Made by a program: the position numbers and the translations under genes. This document shows, piece after piece, positions 1 to 11,879 of a stretch of 64,000 nt of DNA. Position 1 is the stretch's first letter, and each line of letters starts with the position of its first letter. The notes beneath the pieces were generated by a model that was not told the origin of the DNA, did no database searches, and worked only from the letters and a program-made list of their open reading frames with translations. This stretch comes from Lumbricus rubellus (taxonomy: Eukaryota > Annelida > Clitellata > Crassiclitellata > Lumbricidae). The DNA lies in assembly GCA_945859605.1 (NCBI GenBank), contig OX243819.1, positions 1,195,861 through 1,259,860 of the forward strand, in the 5' to 3' direction.

Positions 1-991
1 AAATAAATGTCTTAAGGTCAACTCATTGAAATGGAACATGCAGATGAACCACTGGAGAGGACGCCTTACATGTATCTCCAGCTTTCTTATTGCTCCATTA
101 TTCCAGCATGCATTTATGTATTTACCGCCGTTCCATCACAGCCAAAAGCTGCTATTGAACTGAAAGAAGTATCATTAGACCATCAAAGAAGAATTCATGC
201 ATTGTGTAAAAAATGCCAAAGGTTAGTCCACTATATGGTGAGATAAGCCCTAAATAAATTGATCCTGGTCATCATCTAAATCATAGGTCCACACAGTCTT
301 CCATTATTTGATATTTATGACTGAATGACTGCAAAGTAACCGTTATATCTTTCCTACCAACAAAATGCAATGCTGTGGCTGCACACTTTTCTCCTCATCC
401 ATCAGATAGCAGTTGACGAAAATTTTCTCTCTATGTCTCTTCCCACAATCTGTCAGTAGCTGAACTCTGGTCGTCATCAGTCACAATTCCATAGTCCACA
501 AGTAGACCCACTTCTGTTACACACTAGTGCAGCACCAACCTTGCCGGAGAAACCATATTATCTTTCACATTCCCTGGACAAAACTGGGAGTGACACTTGG
601 TGTAGCGAGAGCATGCTTCTCCCTCGGATCGCATATAAACGTCCTCATAATGATTCTGACGCTGTGGAATTGGAGTCAACTGTATCATAGCTAGAATCAT
701 TGTCTGGTGTATCAGCCTATTATACTTTAAGATAATAGTCCTTCTTATAATTCTCTTTTTTCTTTCTGTTCTGTCTATTTCTCCAGGGTCATAGTTCTCA
801 TGTTTGCACAGCATGCGTTTTTGCCATGGTTTGGAACTGCGAAAGTAGACGAAACTTGAGGTGCTCGGCGGCAAAGCTAGATGCAATAATTTTGGTGCAA
901 TTTTTATTTAGTCCTTTCATTTAGGACCTGGAGCAACCTTTTAAGTTATGCCAAAGTTCATTTTAAACCAAAACACTATTCTTGCTATGCC
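1..991. repeat. Direct repeat, copy A (cut by window edge)
   Basis: This block is repeated almost base for base at 4476-5466, offset by 4475 bp; I noticed one substitution (C at about 626, T at about 5091). It carries minus-strand transposon-type reading frames, including a 120-residue frame at 524-886 that differs by one residue from that at 4999-5361. Similarity stops at about 991, inside a short sequence that reads in opposite orientation in the two copies. The left part is probably outside the window. Confidence 0.9.
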
Positions 992-1286
992 CTACTGTTC
1001 ATCTGTCCCTACCTAGTTAAATTTTGCTTTTTAAAATTATTTAGAAAGACATAGAAGCACTAGCTTACTTATATCTATGCTTATTTATAAAACAAAATTC
1101 TCAGCGGAATCTATTTCCGGTCCGTAATTTCTTCGGCAAACGTGGCGATCTTCGTGTACGGAGGTCAAGATACTAAATAATGTCATCACGAGAGGTACTA
1201 TACTCATTTTCTATAACTTTTGCCTAAAATAGTTAACTTAATGCACCATCTTGCCAGTGTCTTACTCATAATACTGAATCGCGAGG
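992..1286. other. No gene seen
   Basis: AT-rich sequence between copy A of the repeat and the left end of the piggyBac-type element. I see no conserved reading frame, RNA gene or repeat here. Confidence 0.5.
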
Positions 1287-2740
1287 TTAACCCTTTGCAA
1301 TAGTATGGAGTTTGTGCATGTTCCCATTTGGGAACATTGGGCACAAACGGGGTCTGTTCCCAAATGGGAACACATGCTAATGTGACGTTTCTTGCCAATC
1401 ATTTATGCATGTGGCTGCTGTGTCTTGTTATAGGCTGTGAAGAGGAGCTATTCAGGAGCAGAGGACTGGTGTTGAAAGGCGTTTTGGAAGATTCAGAATA
1501 GACCATGAAAGTGGTGATGAGAGTGAGGTGGAGTGCACTACATTATTGGAAGCTGCAGAAATAGCTGCGTCTGATAATAGACTTGTTGATATAGTCATTG
1601 TCCCTCCATCATCAGTCGGATGAAGAAACAATGGATGACGATAACCTATCACCATCTTCATTATACCAGAACAGGTGGCTGATCCTTTTGCCGTTCCTTT
1701 TCATAAAGACGAGATGCCATATGAACGCATTGACCGTGTTAGAAAGACTGTGAAGCAGAAACCTGTAAAAGGTGTGAAATCGAAGAAGCGTATTATAGCG
1801 CCACAGTTTTGGTTACAAGCTGTGGGTTTTTTATCGTCTGATTCTGAATACCACTGCAACTTCAGTGTGTAGGCACACTGTAGGCTACTACGGCAAAAAT
1901 GTTGACCAGAATCGCTCCAGGGAGCAGGGTCTTGGTCACAGGGGGAGGTCACTTCACTGTTGTCAGTGGTCAACAACCCACTGTGCCATGAAGTCTTCTT
2001 CGACAATTTCTTCACGTCGCATGATCTACTTGCCCATCTCAAAACTCTGGGTATCAAGGCAACAGGAACAGTTCGAGAAAACCGGCTGAGACATTGTGCG
2101 CTTCAAGAGACGAAAGTCATGATAAAGACAGAGCGCGGAGCATCGGACAGCAAGTGTGATGGCATTGTAGGCGTTGTGACATGGAATGACAATCACTGTG
2201 TCATCGTTGCTACAAATTACGACACGGTTGATTCAATCGGTAAGGCCATACGTTGGAGTACAACAAAGAGGGAAAGTGTGGAAGTTTCACAACCGACAAA
2301 TTACAACTGCCACATGGGAGGTGTTGATATGTCAGACTACTTCATGGCCAACTACCGACCGACATTTCGATCGAAGAAATGGTTGTGGCCACTGTTCCTG
2401 AACGGAATCAACATGCTTGTCGTGGCAGCTTGGTGAATCCATGTGAAGTTAGGAGAAACATTTGACCAGCTCTCATTTCGTCGCTACATTGTCCGCAGTT
2501 TGATGAACACTGTCAAGTCCAACAGAGCACTTACAGGTTCAGGTCCTCGTCCAATTGAGGAGGTTCGAATGGATTGAACCAGCCATCACCTTGTATCAAA
2601 CGAGAAAACAAGCCAGATGCAGATTCTGCATGATGAACTGTAGACTAAAATGCATATAGTGTGATGTTCCACTGCATCTGCATTGTGAGCAGAAATTTCA
2701 TTCTGACTAAGAACTGTCATCATTGATCAGTACTTCACAT
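1287..2740 (+). mobile_element. piggyBac-superfamily element, left end and body
   Basis: TTAA at 1287-1290 followed by CCCTTTGC is the expected piggyBac target site plus terminal repeat start. Just inside, two self-complementary 16-mers (GTTCCCATTTGGGAAC at about 1319 and GTTCCCAAATGGGAAC at about 1356) form a subterminal palindrome pair. The transposase relic follows. I found no right terminal repeat with TTAA, so the 3' end is lost or was displaced by the hAT-type insertion at 2819. Confidence 0.65.
1452..2740 (+). pseudogene. piggyBac-like transposase, broken
   Basis: The clearest part is 1960-2436, which reads through a typical piggyBac catalytic region: FDNFFTS, then ATGTVRENR, then DG...VTWNDN, then YNCHMGGVDMSD, then the KKWLWPLF block. 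An N-terminal part with an acidic stretch is read in another frame around 1480-1870, and a degraded C-terminal part with stops continues to about 2740. At least two frame changes and several stops mean it cannot make a full transposase (usual length about 550-600 residues). The transposase would cut at TTAA; this copy is inactive. Confidence 0.88.
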
Positions 2741-3664
2741 GACAGAACTTTGTGTAACTCATTTTCTGGCATTGGTCTCTCAAATCTACGTGAGCTTTAA
2801 AATGTAATGTATCTTACTCAGACCTGGGAGTGACTTTGGTCAGCTAATCTGACCCCGCTTGACCCTAAAGTGACTTGAGGTCGACTTGAAGTCGACTTCT
2901 TGGAGTCAAAACGACTTGACTCGACTTGGCAGAAAAACAACCGACTTCCGACTTGAAGTCGACTTCTGACATGGCAATAGCCATCAGTCTAGGTACTCTA
3001 GTCTCTAGGACCTCTAGGTCTGCATATGGCTACTAATGCAATAAGTGAAGCCAATTTTCCTGGCAAGCATTAATTTAATATATGCCTATCAATGAGTTAT
3101 AATGAGGCTTCAACATTTAATTTATGCATGAACTTGTTAAAGTTTTATTAAGTAATAGGCTGTTTGAGTTTCAGTTTGAATAGTTTTGTGATACTTTGGG
3201 CCATCTAGTAGCCTAGACCAGTGCTGTCCAACCTTTTTGGCCCCGTGGGCCGCAGAAGCAATATTCTTGAAGCCGAGGGCCGCAACAATAAACTCAGAAG
3301 CATCGTCAAAAATTTACTAATAATTAATAACTGTTTTGTGGGATTATTGCAATGTATAATAGGGCATAGTGACAGGAAAGGATCATGTTTGGCATATATT
3401 AATTTGTTGCTCCTATGCATATGATAGTGTCTGGCATAGAAATTTTCTTTCTGACGTGATGCTTTGCTTTGCCGCCAAGGCCCTGAAGTTATTCATGTAG
3501 CCTATACCGTACTTTTGAGCATCGCATTAAAACTGCTGAAATTTGATTATTTTCTTAACTGAAGTAGTAATTAGGCTTAAAAGTATAAATATTGTGAGCC
3601 AGATTTCATGGCACAGGGTAATAATATTTCTTTGGCCATCCCGACATAGTATGAGCTACAAGCA

Positions 3665-3838
3665 AGGGGCCGTCCATAAGTGACGTCACACAATTTAGGG
3701 CTATCCCTATCGACACCCTCGTCACGCGTTAACACAAAAGTCATAATTATGATCTCTAGCAACGGACCGTCATAAATCGTTACAGATGAGTGACCTTCTC
3801 ACCCTCTAGTTACGTGACGTCATTTATGGACGGTCCCC
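3665..3838. mobile_element. Small foldback element (MITE, about 174 bp)
   Basis: GGGGCCGTCCATAAGTGACG at the left matches the reverse complement of the right end (GTGACGTCATTTATGGACGG then TCCCC), with a few mismatches. The interior holds no frame. No clear target duplication was found, so the superfamily is not assigned. It lies within the nested hAT-type element. Confidence 0.75.
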
Positions 3839-3963
3839 ATTGCATTATTCTTTCTTTAAAAAGGAATAAATAATTAATGTTTAAAAAACTTGTGGTCCTT
3901 AATTACGCTTCACAAAATGTTCACATGCTGACAATGCGTTTCACTCATATTATATATTTCCAC

Positions 3964-5361
3964 TCACTTTTTGTGGCATATTTGAACATTTTTTAGTGAT
4001 TCGCTCTTTGTTGCGAATGTGACCCTCTTTACTTTCTTTGCCACAAACTGACCTTGCTGCGTCTGTATAACAACTTTAAATGTATGCTTGTGGCAATGGT
4101 ATTTTTCAAGATCTAACATACATCCAGTTTTAATGGATTCCTTAAGGTCATTTTTCTTAAACTTGCAAGTTATTGGAGGTTCAAGTCTGGAAAAATCCAA
4201 CCAGTTAACTAGAACACAGTGAACATTGGCTTCTAAATTCAGTTTTGGGATTATGAATGTTCTAATATCACCAGAACTGTTATAGGGTGACAATGATCAG
4301 TTTTCCTTGGTATTTTAATTCTTCTGGCTGCCAGTTCTTGCATGTGTTTTTTCTCATAAATCATCATAATTCCGAAGAAAAAATCTGGGTGACCATAGTA
4401 GCCATTCTTTTGAATAAATTTATCAACGAACTTGCTCTCAACGTTGGCTAGGAAACGTGATAAAAAATTATGTGCAAATAAATGTCTTAAGGTCAACTCA
4501 TTGAAATGGAACATGCAGATGAACCACTGGAGAGGACGCCTTACATGTATCTCCAGCTTTCTTATTGCTCCATTATTCCAGCATGCATTTATGTATTTAC
4601 CGCCGTTCCATCACAGCCAAAAGCTGCTATTGAACTGAAAGAAGTATCATTAGACCATCAAAGAAGAATTCATGCATTGTGTAAAAAATGCCAAAGGTTA
4701 GTCCACTATATGGTGAGATAAGCCCTAAATAAATTGATCCTGGTCATCATCTAAATCATAGGTCCACACAGTCTTCCATTATTTGATATTTATGACTGAA
4801 TGACTGCAAAGTAACCGTTATATCTTTCCTACCAACAAAATGCAATGCTGTGGCTGCACACTTTTCTCCTCATCCATCAGATAGCAGTTGACGAAAATTT
4901 TCTCTCTATGTCTCTTCCCACAATCTGTCAGTAGCTGAACTCTGGTCGTCATCAGTCACAATTCCATAGTCCACAAGTAGACCCACTTCTGTTACACACT
5001 AGTGCAGCACCAACCTTGCCGGAGAAACCATATTATCTTTCACATTCCCTGGACAAAACTGGGAGTGACACTTGGTGTAGCGAGAGCATGTTTCTCCCTC
5101 GGATCGCATATAAACGTCCTCATAATGATTCTGACGCTGTGGAATTGGAGTCAACTGTATCATAGCTAGAATCATTGTCTGGTGTATCAGCCTATTATAC
5201 TTTAAGATAATAGTCCTTCTTATAATTCTCTTTTTTCTTTCTGTTCTGTCTATTTCTCCAGGGTCATAGTTCTCATGTTTGCACAGCATGCGTTTTTGCC
5301 ATGGTTTGGAACTGCGAAAGTAGACGAAACTTGAGGTGCTCGGCGGCAAAGCTAGATGCAA
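3964..5361 (-). pseudogene. Unassigned transposon protein relic
   Basis: Three minus-strand open blocks (4999-5361, 4251-4514, 3964-4293) lie in a row in different frames. The middle block contains KFIQKNGYYGHPDFFFGIMM followed by an RRIK-type end. This resembles a plus-strand block at about 46800-46945 (DEVIQRNGYFGHAENILLAM then YRRILAAK) inside the 7.3-kb element at 40664-47991. The shared family is clearly transposon-borne, but I cannot name its superfamily. Frame breaks and stops make it a relic. Confidence 0.5.
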
Positions 5362-5466
5362 TAATTTTGGTGCAATTTTTATTTAGTCCTTTCATTTAGG
5401 ACCTGGAGCAACCTTTTAAGTTATGCCAAAGTTCATTTTAAACCAAAACACTATTCTTGCTATGCC
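4476..5466. repeat. Direct repeat, copy B
   Basis: Near-identical partner of 1-991, lying inside the nested hAT-type element. The very high identity of A and B implies a recent duplication or that both are copies of a young transposon. In copy B the transposon frames continue to the left (down to 3964), which copy A lacks because the window starts there. Confidence 0.9.
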
Positions 5467-7198
5467 CTAATGTATAAATGAACAGTAGGCCTATATATTG
5501 CATAATACCATGAACAGCCTACACGATGCTTGATTATAATAGATCAGCACCAAAATTATTAGGTGCGCTCAGATGGATTTGAAGTATGTCGCCCAGCCTG
5601 GTAGCCACGGTCTGGCAAACTCAGCTCTTCATTTCGTCTCCCAGCTAGTTTTTTGTTCATCTCCACCCTTTGGCTGAGCCGAGACCAGGGTCAATTCGGT
5701 CAATTATAGTCATCGGCTGAGAATGAGCCAATGACATCGCCATTCATCGGTTCTGTCCATGGACTTTTATCAATAGTTTCCCTTCAACCATCAGGACTCC
5801 AATTGGACAATCTCTCTAAACTTCTAAAGGAACTGCTGCTGCAAGCCTACTTACAGACGTGCTGAATAGTTTCGCTTCAACCCTCTGTTAGGCTACACAT
5901 CTCATAAACTGTCTATAGAAGTGAACGGCTTGGACGATGTAGCCATGCAAGGTCAGTTTAAGCTTAGTTGAGTAAGCTTATACAGGGATAAAAATTGTTC
6001 AAAACAAGAAGTCGTTTGTCAGTCTTTTGATAGACTACGGCAGCCTATATTACTATAACAACGAGATAGAAAGAAGATAATAGTACTGTTGTCGAATTAG
6101 TTTTTCCGGTGGGTTTTGAAGCCCCGGAAACCATTACAATATCAATTAAAACACCCGTTAGATTCCACTAGACTTTGTCTTTTACTTCATTTTATACACA
6201 GTGTATGGAAGAACTTAGCATGTTCTGGCGGGCCACTTGAAATCTCTCCGCGGGCCGCATGCGGCCCGCGGGCCGCACGTTGGACAGCACTGGCCTAGAC
6301 AATGCGACTGCAAATTATTTGGCCTATGAATTTCACCTTGTCCATTGTCTGGGATTATTCAAATGACTGCAGACTAGTTGCACTGAATGTCGTGTTATGA
6401 TAGGCCTATGTAATTCTGTTTTCATAATTTATCGGCCACTAACATCATTCCGCAACTTAGCAAATGACATTGCAAGCGCATCATCCGTCGCTAGGCTATT
6501 AGGCTACTATAATATCCTAGGCCTACTCACTGACAATAAAGTCTTTCATTGTCCATTTGGCCCATATACAATAGTGACAGTTAGCCTACTGCAGATGCAG
6601 CGCACCAAAGTAGCGCCAAACTATCGATTTATTACTAGGCCTTAGGCCTAGGTCTACAGATCCAGCTTTCTTTGCGCCGAATTCCCTGACCACAAGAAGT
6701 TCACTGATTTGCTCATTAGGCTATCATGTTCATGTCTTGATAGGCACACGTGCTAATATTTTAGTAACATTTTATTTCACCATTTTATATAATCGCATAC
6801 CTAAGCGTGACGTAGCCTATTAGCATAGAATAACAAATTATATGAATAGATCGGCAGCTGCTAGAAGGCAATCTGAACGATAGCCTATACCGGTAAAATA
6901 ATCAGTAGACTAAACGCTGTTTAGCAAAGGCCTCACTCACTCTTGTAAACACACTATAAAAAGCTGCTTAAATGTTGTCCTGGTCTCACGATCCTTGGTT
7001 TGAAGTGGCAAATTTAACTATGTTTGTGTCCCAAGTCGGTTTAAGTCGACTTGTGTATAAAACGACTTCAAGTGACTTCTCTTTACAAAATTCGACTTGG
7101 GGTCAGTTGCGGTGAGCAGAAACGACCCGACCCGACTTGGGATGCCCAAGTCGACTGGGGTCGACTTATTGGGGTCGACTCCCAGGTCTAATCTTACT

Positions 7199-8236
7199 TA
7201 TCAAATAAATTTTACTGCGTATACAAGCTACTCACCCGTGAAATTATTGTCTGCGAGGAAGGCAACTGGGAATAACCTCACTCATTTCACTCCCGGGGAA
7301 TAAAAAAATGAAAATGAAAACCTATTTTTCTCACTACTACATTTGTGGTCTATAAAAAGTTCTTCGCATTAGAGAATGTTTTAAAACCTGCTTCTAACTA
7401 ACACTTTTCGAGTTTTTAAAGATTTCTTTGCAGTTAAAGAAACAATAATTTATATTCATATTAAAAACATTTAAAGTGAAACTGGGTAATTTAAATATGT
7501 GAAAAACACCCATGCATGTTCTTAATTTCCTGTTTTAGAGTTATTGACCTCTTGCTACAAATGTTTTTAACCTTTACCATCGTAATTTGCCCCTCCTGCA
7601 AAAATTTCTGCGGGCGCCTCTGATCATCACTGTCAATTGTCACTGATTTGAAAATCTCAGTGTTACAAGATCATCAAGCAATCAAATGGGGTTAAAACTA
7701 TTATTTCGACACATGAGCTCAAACTGACACTCCAGCTGACACTCCAGACTTCTAGGTCTTCTATGATCAGTTTCTTCATACCCGTGCAATTATTGGGCCT
7801 ACTTCTCAACTAATCACTTAGCCTATCACCCTCTACGAAGGTACATTAACTCCCGACTTTCTAAAGCCTCAGATCAACTAAATGAGCATTGAAACTGACA
7901 TAAACTATATGAAAAATACAGCAAAAGAATTATGAGCATTCTTGGAGCGCGATAACAACAAATATAATAACTATATAGCATAATAGCAAACTTCCAGTTG
8001 CGATATTAATGAAACCACTGAACATTATTATGTTCTGTTAACAACAAATATAATTATAGCCTAACTAGGCTATAAGCTTATAGCATAACAGCAAACTTCC
8101 AGTTGCGAGTATTAACTAAGCCACTGAACATTATTACGCTCTGTTCAGGTCATGTCAATGCTATCGGAGCATACATTTACAACTGGATTACGAATAAACA
8201 AGACAATTGTAGATGGGACAGGCAACAGTTACTCAC
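7199..8236. other. No gene seen; one diverged dispersed repeat
   Basis: AT-rich non-coding sequence. A stretch at about 7550-7622 (tail GCAAAAATTTCTGCGGGCGC) matches 14215-14302 (GCAAAAATCTCTGCGGGCGC) with moderate divergence. Two short direct repeats containing ATAGCAAACTTCCAGTTGCGA occur at about 7985 and 8090. Confidence 0.6.
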
Positions 8237-8332
8237 AATCGCTGTCGTTTAGAACGAGTTGTCTGAATGAGTCGCTTACTAGACGCTTTCCAATGTAGTT
8301 CTTCTTCACTTCTTGCTGATCGACATTCGTAT
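8237..8332 (-). CDS. Exon 23: last exon seen of the MAM/kringle gene
   Basis: Acceptor TTTTATAG at the high end and donor GTGAGT at the low end bound a 96-bp frame that enters and leaves in phase 1, matching exon 22. It reads TNVDQQEVKKNYIGKRLVSD and onward to LVLNDSD. No domain is recognisable in so short a piece. Further 3' exons are expected but not found to the left, where transposons dominate. Confidence 0.45.
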
Positions 8333-8802
8333 CTATAAAACAGTCACTTAATATCATCGAGGGAATAAAAGAATTAAGTTTAAACGGGCAATAGGCCTAT
8401 GATTAATTATTAGCTGCCCGTGCGTCATCTGTGTTGCATTATCATCACGAATTGACGCAACTGTGATTATTTTTGATGTCCAGTTTAAGATGCAAACTAA
8501 ATGAAAATCAAGTGACAACTAACAATATTGCTGACTTTAATAGTAGGCCTAACAATGTCAACATTTTACTAGAGGAAATTTCAAAATAAAATTGATGGTT
8601 AAAAGTCAGCATTGATTGGAGCATCTTAATATTGTGGCCTGTCTATTATAGACCTACTTGTAGGCCCTACATCAATACTGGTAAGTCATAATAATAACCC
8701 TGTATAATTACGTTCAAGCACTATAATTATGCTCTGCTGGTCTCAAATTTACTGCAATTTGAAGAAAAACATAACTGGCCGAGAACTAAAAGGTGTTGTT
8801 AC

Positions 8803-9165
8803 CTGGCTGAGGACATGATGAATTGGTCATTGATATGCTAAGAACGGCTGCGTATTCAAGCCCTAAGGTGAATCCAATTTTCTCTGCCACAAATGCCACC
8901 TGTTGCACTTGGCCATAGGTGCTGCTAAGTGTAACATTCGCAGAGTTCCAGTTGGATGCATTTGTCTGAGACTGATAACTAAGTTCCATCAGCTTTCTAA
9001 TGACGGATGGGTTGGAGAGACTGGTCGACTGTATGCTAAGTATGATCTTCGGATGGCTCAGTCGATATCGAAACTTTAGGCAAATTGTTCCGTTGAACTG
9101 AATCGGTGGAGCCATCAGCACAGCTGTATCCAACCACTTGCCAAATACGGCCTTCATAAAGTAAT
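8803..9165 (-). CDS. Exon 22: MAM-like C-terminal half
   Basis: Acceptor ATTTTCAG and donor GTAACA; 363 bp, phase 1 in and out. The exon has the pattern of the second half of a MAM domain: a 'tAvLmAPPI' strand, then CLKFRYRLS, and a closing cysteine (SSCPQPG). MAM domains mediate adhesion outside the cell. Its expected first half seems to be exon 20, with kringle exon 21 between them. Confidence 0.65.
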
Positions 9166-9482
9166 CTGAAAATAAAACCCAGGCCGTAACTTTAATACAG
9201 TTGTGAAATTCGCTTGTGTCAAATCAATACTTTTGCTACCGTGTGCAATTTTTCGGACAGGCCTATTGTAAGAAATTCTCTAGTAGGCTAAAATGACATT
9301 CTTTATGCTCTACTAGGATTCAAAATCAACATCGAATAAGTTTAACGAATATGGGAAATATCAATCAAAAATCAAAAAGTTCATATATCCTCTCTTTTAT
9401 ACTTTACCCCGTTTTCATGCTATACAATGATAAATGCAATTATCACATGATTATTTTGTTCGATTGAATTGTCATACGATAC

Positions 9483-9800
9483 CTTGGCAGAAGGGAATAA
9501 AGCAGTATTGATTCCGATAAGCAGCTCCGAAACACCATGGCCAGATTGCGAGAGTTCCATCCAAAGATGGATTGCGACAGTAGTTGCTGACATCTTCCAG
9601 TACAACCTCCTTTCCAGTCTGATCAGCACCAAGGGATGAGTCAGCAAAGTATTTGACGTCGTCGAAAGGATGAATAATAAGGCTGGGATCATTATTTACG
9701 GTCCACGGCATACAAGCTGCTCCACTGAATGTCACGTTCTGTGTACCAACGTAGCTCCTACCGTCCGCGTCTGACACACACTCACGCCGCTCTACGACAT
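9483..9800 (-). CDS. Exon 21: kringle domain (complete)
   Basis: One 318-bp exon holds a whole kringle: ECVSDADGRSYVGTQNVTFS, then CMPW, then NYCRNP, then WPWCFG, and YCFIPFC. All six cysteines of the fold are present. Acceptor TTGTTTTAG and donor AAG/GTATCG give phase 1 at both ends, so it can be shuffled as a unit. Kringles bind proteins or lysine-rich ligands in extracellular proteins. Confidence 0.88.
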
Positions 9801-9986
9801 CTAAAACAACATAATAATTATTTTGTCTATGTTCACTGCCACCTATAGTGTCCGTCATCCACTTTTCGACATCACATTCTTCTTTTTCTTTATCTTTATT
9901 GTGGTTGTCGTCATCATCATCATCATTATCATCATCGTCATAGTCATTATATCATTGTCGTCATCATTGCTTTGATGGAACATTAC

Positions 9987-10103
9987 CTGTGGGTTCCGCC
10001 TGTGAAGCTGTTACTACCCAACGCGACTCCTTGTTCGATGTGTCGTGGTATCCGCAGTTGTCGAGGTTTGTGAATTCGCACGACAGGTTGGTTGGCACAG
10101 GTG
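9987..10103 (-). CDS. Exon 20: MAM N-terminal piece
   Basis: A 117-bp exon (acceptor CTTCCTACAG, donor CAG/GTAATG, phase 1/1) reads LSCEFTNLDNCGYHDTSN then SRWVV, the usual opening of a MAM domain (C-x-F-E...CGY...W). It has the same length and phase as exon 16, suggesting duplication of a module. Confidence 0.75.
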
Positions 10104-10861
10104 CTGTAGGAAGCAAAGATTTCCATGCTGTTTAGAGCTCTACTCAGTAACTCTGGCGTAAAAGTTAATCAGGTTTCTTCCATACAATGATGGTAACTAA
10201 ACAAATTCACCATACTAATAAATTAACGGCTTGCACGTAGTAAATACAAGTTTACCAACACACATTTTTATAGCACTTTTCGTTGATTCTCAAACATTTC
10301 TTCGCCATTCCACACGCTTGGTGGATCCTTCAATGGTACCGGTAACAGAAACTGATCAGGTACAAAAAGCAGTTGATAAAATTTAATAGAATATAATAAT
10401 ACCTATTATAGAATGTCTTTTGTCTTGTCTGTTGGATTTGTCTTGGGTTGAGAGCATAAATGACAGAAATTATAAAAAGAATGATCTTATGCTTATGCAG
10501 AGTATTAGGCTAATGAGATTAGGTTATTTGTCATCACTAATGAGCATATGATGCCTTTCTATACAAAACCCGAGATGATACAATGAGTTGGACATAATGA
10601 TCGACTAACTCATTTACTGGCTATCAAGCAGTCCAATTCGGCCCCTATAATAACTTGTAACCTTCCGTCTACTCTATAGGCTACTATGACCAGACGAGAA
10701 GGATTTGGCGGGAGTAAATACTTAGTGACGCAGCGACTTTTAAAAACCCATGCAGCATAGACCCACAATATCCAGAAATGTTTTTTTAAAATAGGGTACA
10801 TTTTGAAAGTGGATATTTTGAATTAAACACGAATGGACACCGATGTAGATGTTGCGATTAC
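10104..10861. other. Intron, no gene seen
   Basis: AT-rich intronic sequence between exons 20 and 19 with no repeat family or frame that I can support. Confidence 0.5.
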
Positions 10862-11212
10862 CGTTGTGGTAACATGGTCCGAATTCCACGCTGATGTTGT
10901 TAATGGTTGCATTTTCGTTGAAATAGACACCAAACTGCATTTGAACAGCGTCTCTGTCGAGCGACACTTGAAATTCTCCGCGAATTCGTTCATCCGTAAC
11001 GCTGCCACTTGTGAACACAGTTCGGTTCCAGACGGTGCCATTCTGCGATTCCTGAAAGAGTTTCGCCTGGACGATAGATGGCAGAACCAAGTCCACTGCT
11101 AGGCAGACTATTTTAGAAGTTGCACTGATGACATCTGAAGTCCACTGAGCCATCAGACTGTCCGATTGTGTTAGATCACTGTCCAAGTTTCTTGCCAATT
11201 GCAGCGAGTAAC
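10862..11212 (-). CDS. Exon 19: MAM-like C-terminal half
   Basis: A 351-bp exon, acceptor GTTGTCCAG and donor ACG/GTAATC, phase 1/1. It has a strand pattern like MAM second halves: SLMAQWTSDVISATSKIVCL, a tryptophan (GTVWNRTV), and a final INNISVEFGPC. It pairs with exon 18. Confidence 0.65.
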
Positions 11213-11547
11213 CTGGACAACCGTGTAACATAGGCTTACCTCTACGAAGCCGTAAAGAACCTAAATGTAGGCCTATTAGTTAGAATGTTAAGTCGAATGG
11301 ATGATCACCATGAGCTCCTGTAAAATGCCCTTTGCACATCTGTTCAGAATTTCAAAGCGCAAGGGGCCTCGTAACGAAACATGTCTTGACAAAATGCCAA
11401 TCAAATCAAAACTTTTCTTAAGCCAATGGAGGAGTTTAACCCCCGAAGCCCCCCTTGGCTACGCCACTAGATTCTGTAGATATAGCTCTAATTATTAGTG
11501 TAAATAGTGTTATTATTTCAGAACCGAATTCCAACAACGATTCCTAC

Positions 11548-11716
11548 CGTACAGAGGATCGTATCTATCGATGGAGTACGTAATGAGCGGTATGCAATGT
11601 GCGTCTTCCGCACGCATTTGAAACTGAAGAGCATCGGTCGAATTCAAACTAATCGGTGAATGTGGGTGGAGATTCAGTGGATATACACGAATGTATCCGT
11701 CAGTTTGTTCGTTTAT
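11548..11716 (-). CDS. Exon 18: extracellular module piece, probably MAM
   Basis: 169 bp, acceptor ATCTTGCAG, donor CTGTACG/GTAGGA (exon end placed before GTAGGA). It enters in phase 0 and leaves in phase 1. Exon 17 leaves in phase 0, which independently supports both borders. Reads INEQTDGYIRVYPLNLHPHS and ends IDRYDPLY. Sequence alone only weakly shows MAM. Confidence 0.5.
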
Positions 11717-11779
11717 CTGCAAGATAGCATCAAGTTAAATCACTGAGACGTTATCACTTTAGTCTCTAACATTATCCAA

Positions 11780-11810
<31 letters not shown>

Positions 11811-11879
11811 TATAAAAATATAAAATAAAATAATAATAATGTCATAACATTAATGTAGGCTACTGATGTTGCTTAACAG

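Larger units (their letters stand above)
3219..6292. mobile_element. hAT-type DNA transposon, nested copy (3074 bp)
   Basis: Left end CAGTGCTGTCCAAC and right end GTTGGACAGCACTG are perfect inverted repeats followed by GGCC-rich subterminal sequence. Identical 8-bp duplications GCCTAGAC lie at 3211-3218 and 6293-6300. It is nested in the element at 2819-7190 and itself carries a MITE (3665-3838) and the repeat copy B (4476-5466). No hAT transposase domain is recognisable; the minus-strand frames inside look like a different, unassigned transposon protein. Confidence 0.92.
2819..7190. mobile_element. hAT-type DNA transposon, outer copy (4372 bp)
   Basis: Left end CAGACCTGGGAGT and right end ACTCCCAGGTCTA are inverted repeats (first base mismatched). 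The element is flanked by identical 8-bp duplications ATCTTACT at 2811-2818 and 7191-7198, the hAT signature. Both ends carry dense subterminal copies of TCGACTTG/CAAGTCGA (2870-2960 and 7030-7175), likely transposase-binding sites. No hAT transposase frame is visible, and most of the interior is another transposon (3219-6292), so this is a non-autonomous copy about 1.3 kb long before the nested insertion. Confidence 0.9.

Noticed and set aside
3221..3424. Short plus and minus frames over the inner hAT left end
   Set aside because: They cover terminal repeats of the transposon and have no protein-like pattern.
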